From: Acanthacorydalis orientalis
Lineage: Eukaryota > Arthropoda > Insecta > Megaloptera > Corydalidae
Reading direction: 5' to 3'
Length of the DNA stretch: 64,000 nucleotides
Assembly (NCBI GenBank): GCA_034766995.1
Contig: CM068320.1
Coordinates: 14,454,187 to 14,518,186 of the forward strand
How positions within the stretch are numbered: position 1 is the first letter of the stretch; every line of letters begins with the position of its first letter. The position numbers and the translations under genes were made by a program. The notes under the pieces were generated by a model, which saw nothing but the letters and a program-made list of their open reading frames with translations, ran no database searches and was not told where the DNA came from. Shown piece after piece: positions 61,288-64,000 of this stretch.

Positions 61288-62475
61288 TTTATTGTGTTTT
61301 TGAATAATTGTGTATCTCACTTCTACACATTTCTAATATACATTCTGATATCCGTTCCTATTTAGTCATTTCTCTCATTTTACATATTTTTATACTTCAT
61401 GACTTGTATGTAATGTAACCTTCTAATTTAATACTGTTTTTTTATTATTATTATATGTGTATTTTCTGTTTACTTTCATATCCATTCTATTTTTTTATCC
61501 TTTCTTGTCAGGGTTTTACTATTTCTGTATATTATATGAATTCATCGAATTATTTTCATGTTTATAAATCACATTTAACTTTCGTTATTAAAAAGTATAC
61601 ATTAACAGTGTACATTTTTTCTTTTAACAAATTTAAATTATCGATATTAACATCGAAATGTTTCATTTAAATACGATCACTTTTTATTTTCTCAATTAAT
61701 GCTATATGGATATATATTAAAAAATCATTCTTAGGTAGGTAGTCATAGGTAGGCCAAGGGGGCATTACCTCCACTGATTGCTCAGTTTCCTCCCTGCCTC
61801 TAACAAAATCTGTGATTTTTGGAGATTTGAAAATCATGGAGAATCATTGTGAGAAGCTTCCTAATGGGATTACCTTAATGATCAAAAACTTTTCTGCCCA
61901 CGAAAAAGAATCGTGCAGTGTGAACTCGTTTCCATCGTCGGCTTAAACAATTTTTGACATCAAAAAATGTTGCCTCTTCAAAAATTATCTTTCCCTCTCT
62001 AATATGACGGTCTGGCTACAGGCATGCTTCTACTTTAAGAATATCTTATATTTCTACTTTTCATACTACATAAATATAAATTGAAATTTTATATTTAAAG
62101 ATTAAAGTTTTTCAATTTCAAATCAATTTTCTCTCTCAACTATCATACATTTTAATGGACAAAATATTCAATAATTGATTAGTTATCATTTTCATAATAG
62201 CTTATGCACATTTTGATAGCATAGTCATTGTTTTTAGAGAGAAAATGTACAAAAAATTCTTTTCAATGGTTATGGAAAGAGAAAACTCATTTCAGTTAAA
62301 TGAATTTAGTCACAATACCAGATACTATTTTTGTGAATCTATTTCCATTCCATTAAATTATTTTAAAATTTTAGTAATTTTTATTATAACTAATTATTAT
62401 TTACTTTATCACTGTTTCCAATACTTTTTTATTCAACATTTTATTTAAGTACTGAGAACCAGACAACTTTATTGA

Positions 62476-62511
<36 letters not shown>

Positions 62512-62898
62512 AGTAAAAAATCACTATAATTATTCATTAATACAGTATCTGTATTGTCATTAAATATGTATATTAAATAATTTTTATTGGAACATTTTAA
62601 TTTAAATTAGTAATTAAAAAGCAAGTAAAATAAAAAGGAATATAATTTGTATTTTTTTAAAAAATCCCAATTTTGCGTAAAATCTTTATATTTTTTTGTA
62701 TCCCAGTACATTACATGCAAACAGTTCTACATTATAATACAAGATATGTTTTTGATTAAATTAATTATAATTATGATCTTTCTATCGCAGTTAAATAAAG
62801 TTTATAATAGAATAAGTATATAGGAACATATTCTAAACTTATAAAAGAACTTGAATGAAGGTCATTACAATATCAATTTTACAAACAAATTATAAAAC

Positions 62899-62935
<37 letters not shown>

Positions 62936-64000
62936 ATTTTCTGTTGATTTAATTAGGTTGTATTCATAAGCTATAATCATTCTTAAAATGAACATAAATA
63001 ACAAAAAAAACTGTTTGAATTATACATAAAAATAAAATGTATTTAATAAATTTAAAAATAAAGTACTTAATATGTACTGAACAGAATTAATCTTTTTAAT
63101 ATTGTCTTGCATTTAAATTTAACTTTTTATTTATTGCAATAATAAAAACAAAATGTCTGACTTGTATTAATCACAAAAGAGTGTGTCTTTTTCTGTTTTT
63201 TTTTTTTATTCATTATTCATATATACATATTTTGTAATGACAAATATATAATTTTATTATATTTTATACGTTTTTGTGAAATGAATCTTTGAATAGTAAT
63301 AAATTCCATTCGAACGTGCGTCCATGATTAAAAATTAAACGTCTATATTAAATCGAATATCCAACTGACTCACAGCAAAATAAAAATTATTAATATACAG
63401 CATGAAAACTTGTTGCCAGTGATCTCTGAGTGCATGTCTGGCCTCGCCATGTAATAAAGTCCCCACTTTTTGGTGTTGTAAATGTATGTAATTACTTTTA
63501 TCAACATATGTGGTTAAGTTCGACCTACGACCTCTAGCAATTTAGCTGTAATCTTGTGTAATAAAAGTACCTAACATATATCATATGACACAGAAATAGA
63601 ATAATGTTTAATTTCAGTTTCCAATATCTTAATGTAGTTATTTTTAATACATTGAATAATTTGATCGTTTATTTTTCTATCGCTTATAGGTTTACATAAA
63701 CGACTTCTATATAACACACTAGACCGTGCTGCGAAAATGTGAACATTAATTTTTAATATTATTATTTTTCGGAAATTATTATTAAATACAATTATTATAC
63801 AAAATAGGTTATGCTTTTATGAGAAGCTCGTAAATAACATTAAAAAAATATATATTACCCAACCAGTTCCCTGAACACATCAATTGAAATAAATACATGA
63901 GATTTATACAGGAGATAAATCTATGCATACAAAGATTTCATTACAGATGCAGCTGTAATCATATGGGCGTACACACAAACTACTGAAAATGTCACACAAT
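61288..64000. other. AT-rich sequence to the window end
   Basis: A complex patch at 61740-61990 (GGCCAAGGGGGCATTACCTC onward) and a smaller one at 63400-63480 could not be assigned. Short (TA)n at 62479-62510 and 62905-62930. No gene seen. Confidence 0.5.

Overview
This is a strongly AT-rich, repeat-dense insect genome window. Reasons: it holds two well-conserved exons of a Wnt1/wingless gene separated by kilobase introns; it is crowded with animal DNA transposons (mariner, Tc1-like, piggyBac-like), small palindromic non-autonomous elements, non-LTR retrotransposon pieces and dozens of (TA)n tracts; no bacterial-type operons, ribosome binding sites or CRISPR arrays were seen. The order of insect cannot be fixed from the sequence. 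The wingless C-terminal exon reads much like hymenopteran or other holometabolous Wnt1 as I remember it, but this was not tested by a search.

The only host gene I can support is wingless on the minus strand. Its last coding exon is 38052-38642 and the exon before it is 46309-46646, joined by a 7.67-kb phase-0 intron. The exon that should encode the conserved N-terminal half (the RRWNC region) and the signal-peptide exon were not found. The sequence above 46646 is therefore most simply a very large intron (at least 17 kb) that runs off the right edge. Everything below 38052 is 3' flank.

Layout: 1-853 Tc1-like remnant. 2003-4340 a (TA)n tract broken by a mariner (2082-3366) and a DDE_3-type element (3402-4270). 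7150-7969 internally deleted mariner. 8775-9526 TTAA-flanked piggyBac-like element. 12383-13316, 16933-17865 and 23331-24249 three differently deleted copies of one mariner family, the third nested inside another mariner (22208-24363). 13691-14968 a mariner inside another long (TA)n tract. 19121-19434 and 43684-43877 foldback MITEs linked to compound microsatellites. 27665-27993 RNase H end of a LINE. 27995-31380 inverted and tandem copies of a unit carrying a piggyBac end. 33373-33843 piggyBac-like MITE. 34315-34467 possible tRNA-derived SINE. Three copies of one ~550-bp HTH-only mariner derivative (35373-35928, 45102-45646, 58540-59085). 38990-39510 retroposon with a 13-bp target duplication inside the wingless intron. 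59721-60062 a 342-bp palindrome with perfect 126-bp arms.

A few islands of balanced base composition (about 20930-21380, 31930-32470, 40490-40770, 48940-49830, 60780-61060) stand out from the AT-rich background. They are candidate regulatory elements of the wingless locus or remains of unrecognised elements. No intact autonomous transposon was found: each transposase is truncated, frameshifted or missing a catalytic residue, although one copy (16989-17654) keeps an uninterrupted catalytic domain. Coordinates of degenerate elements are by eye and may be off by several bases.
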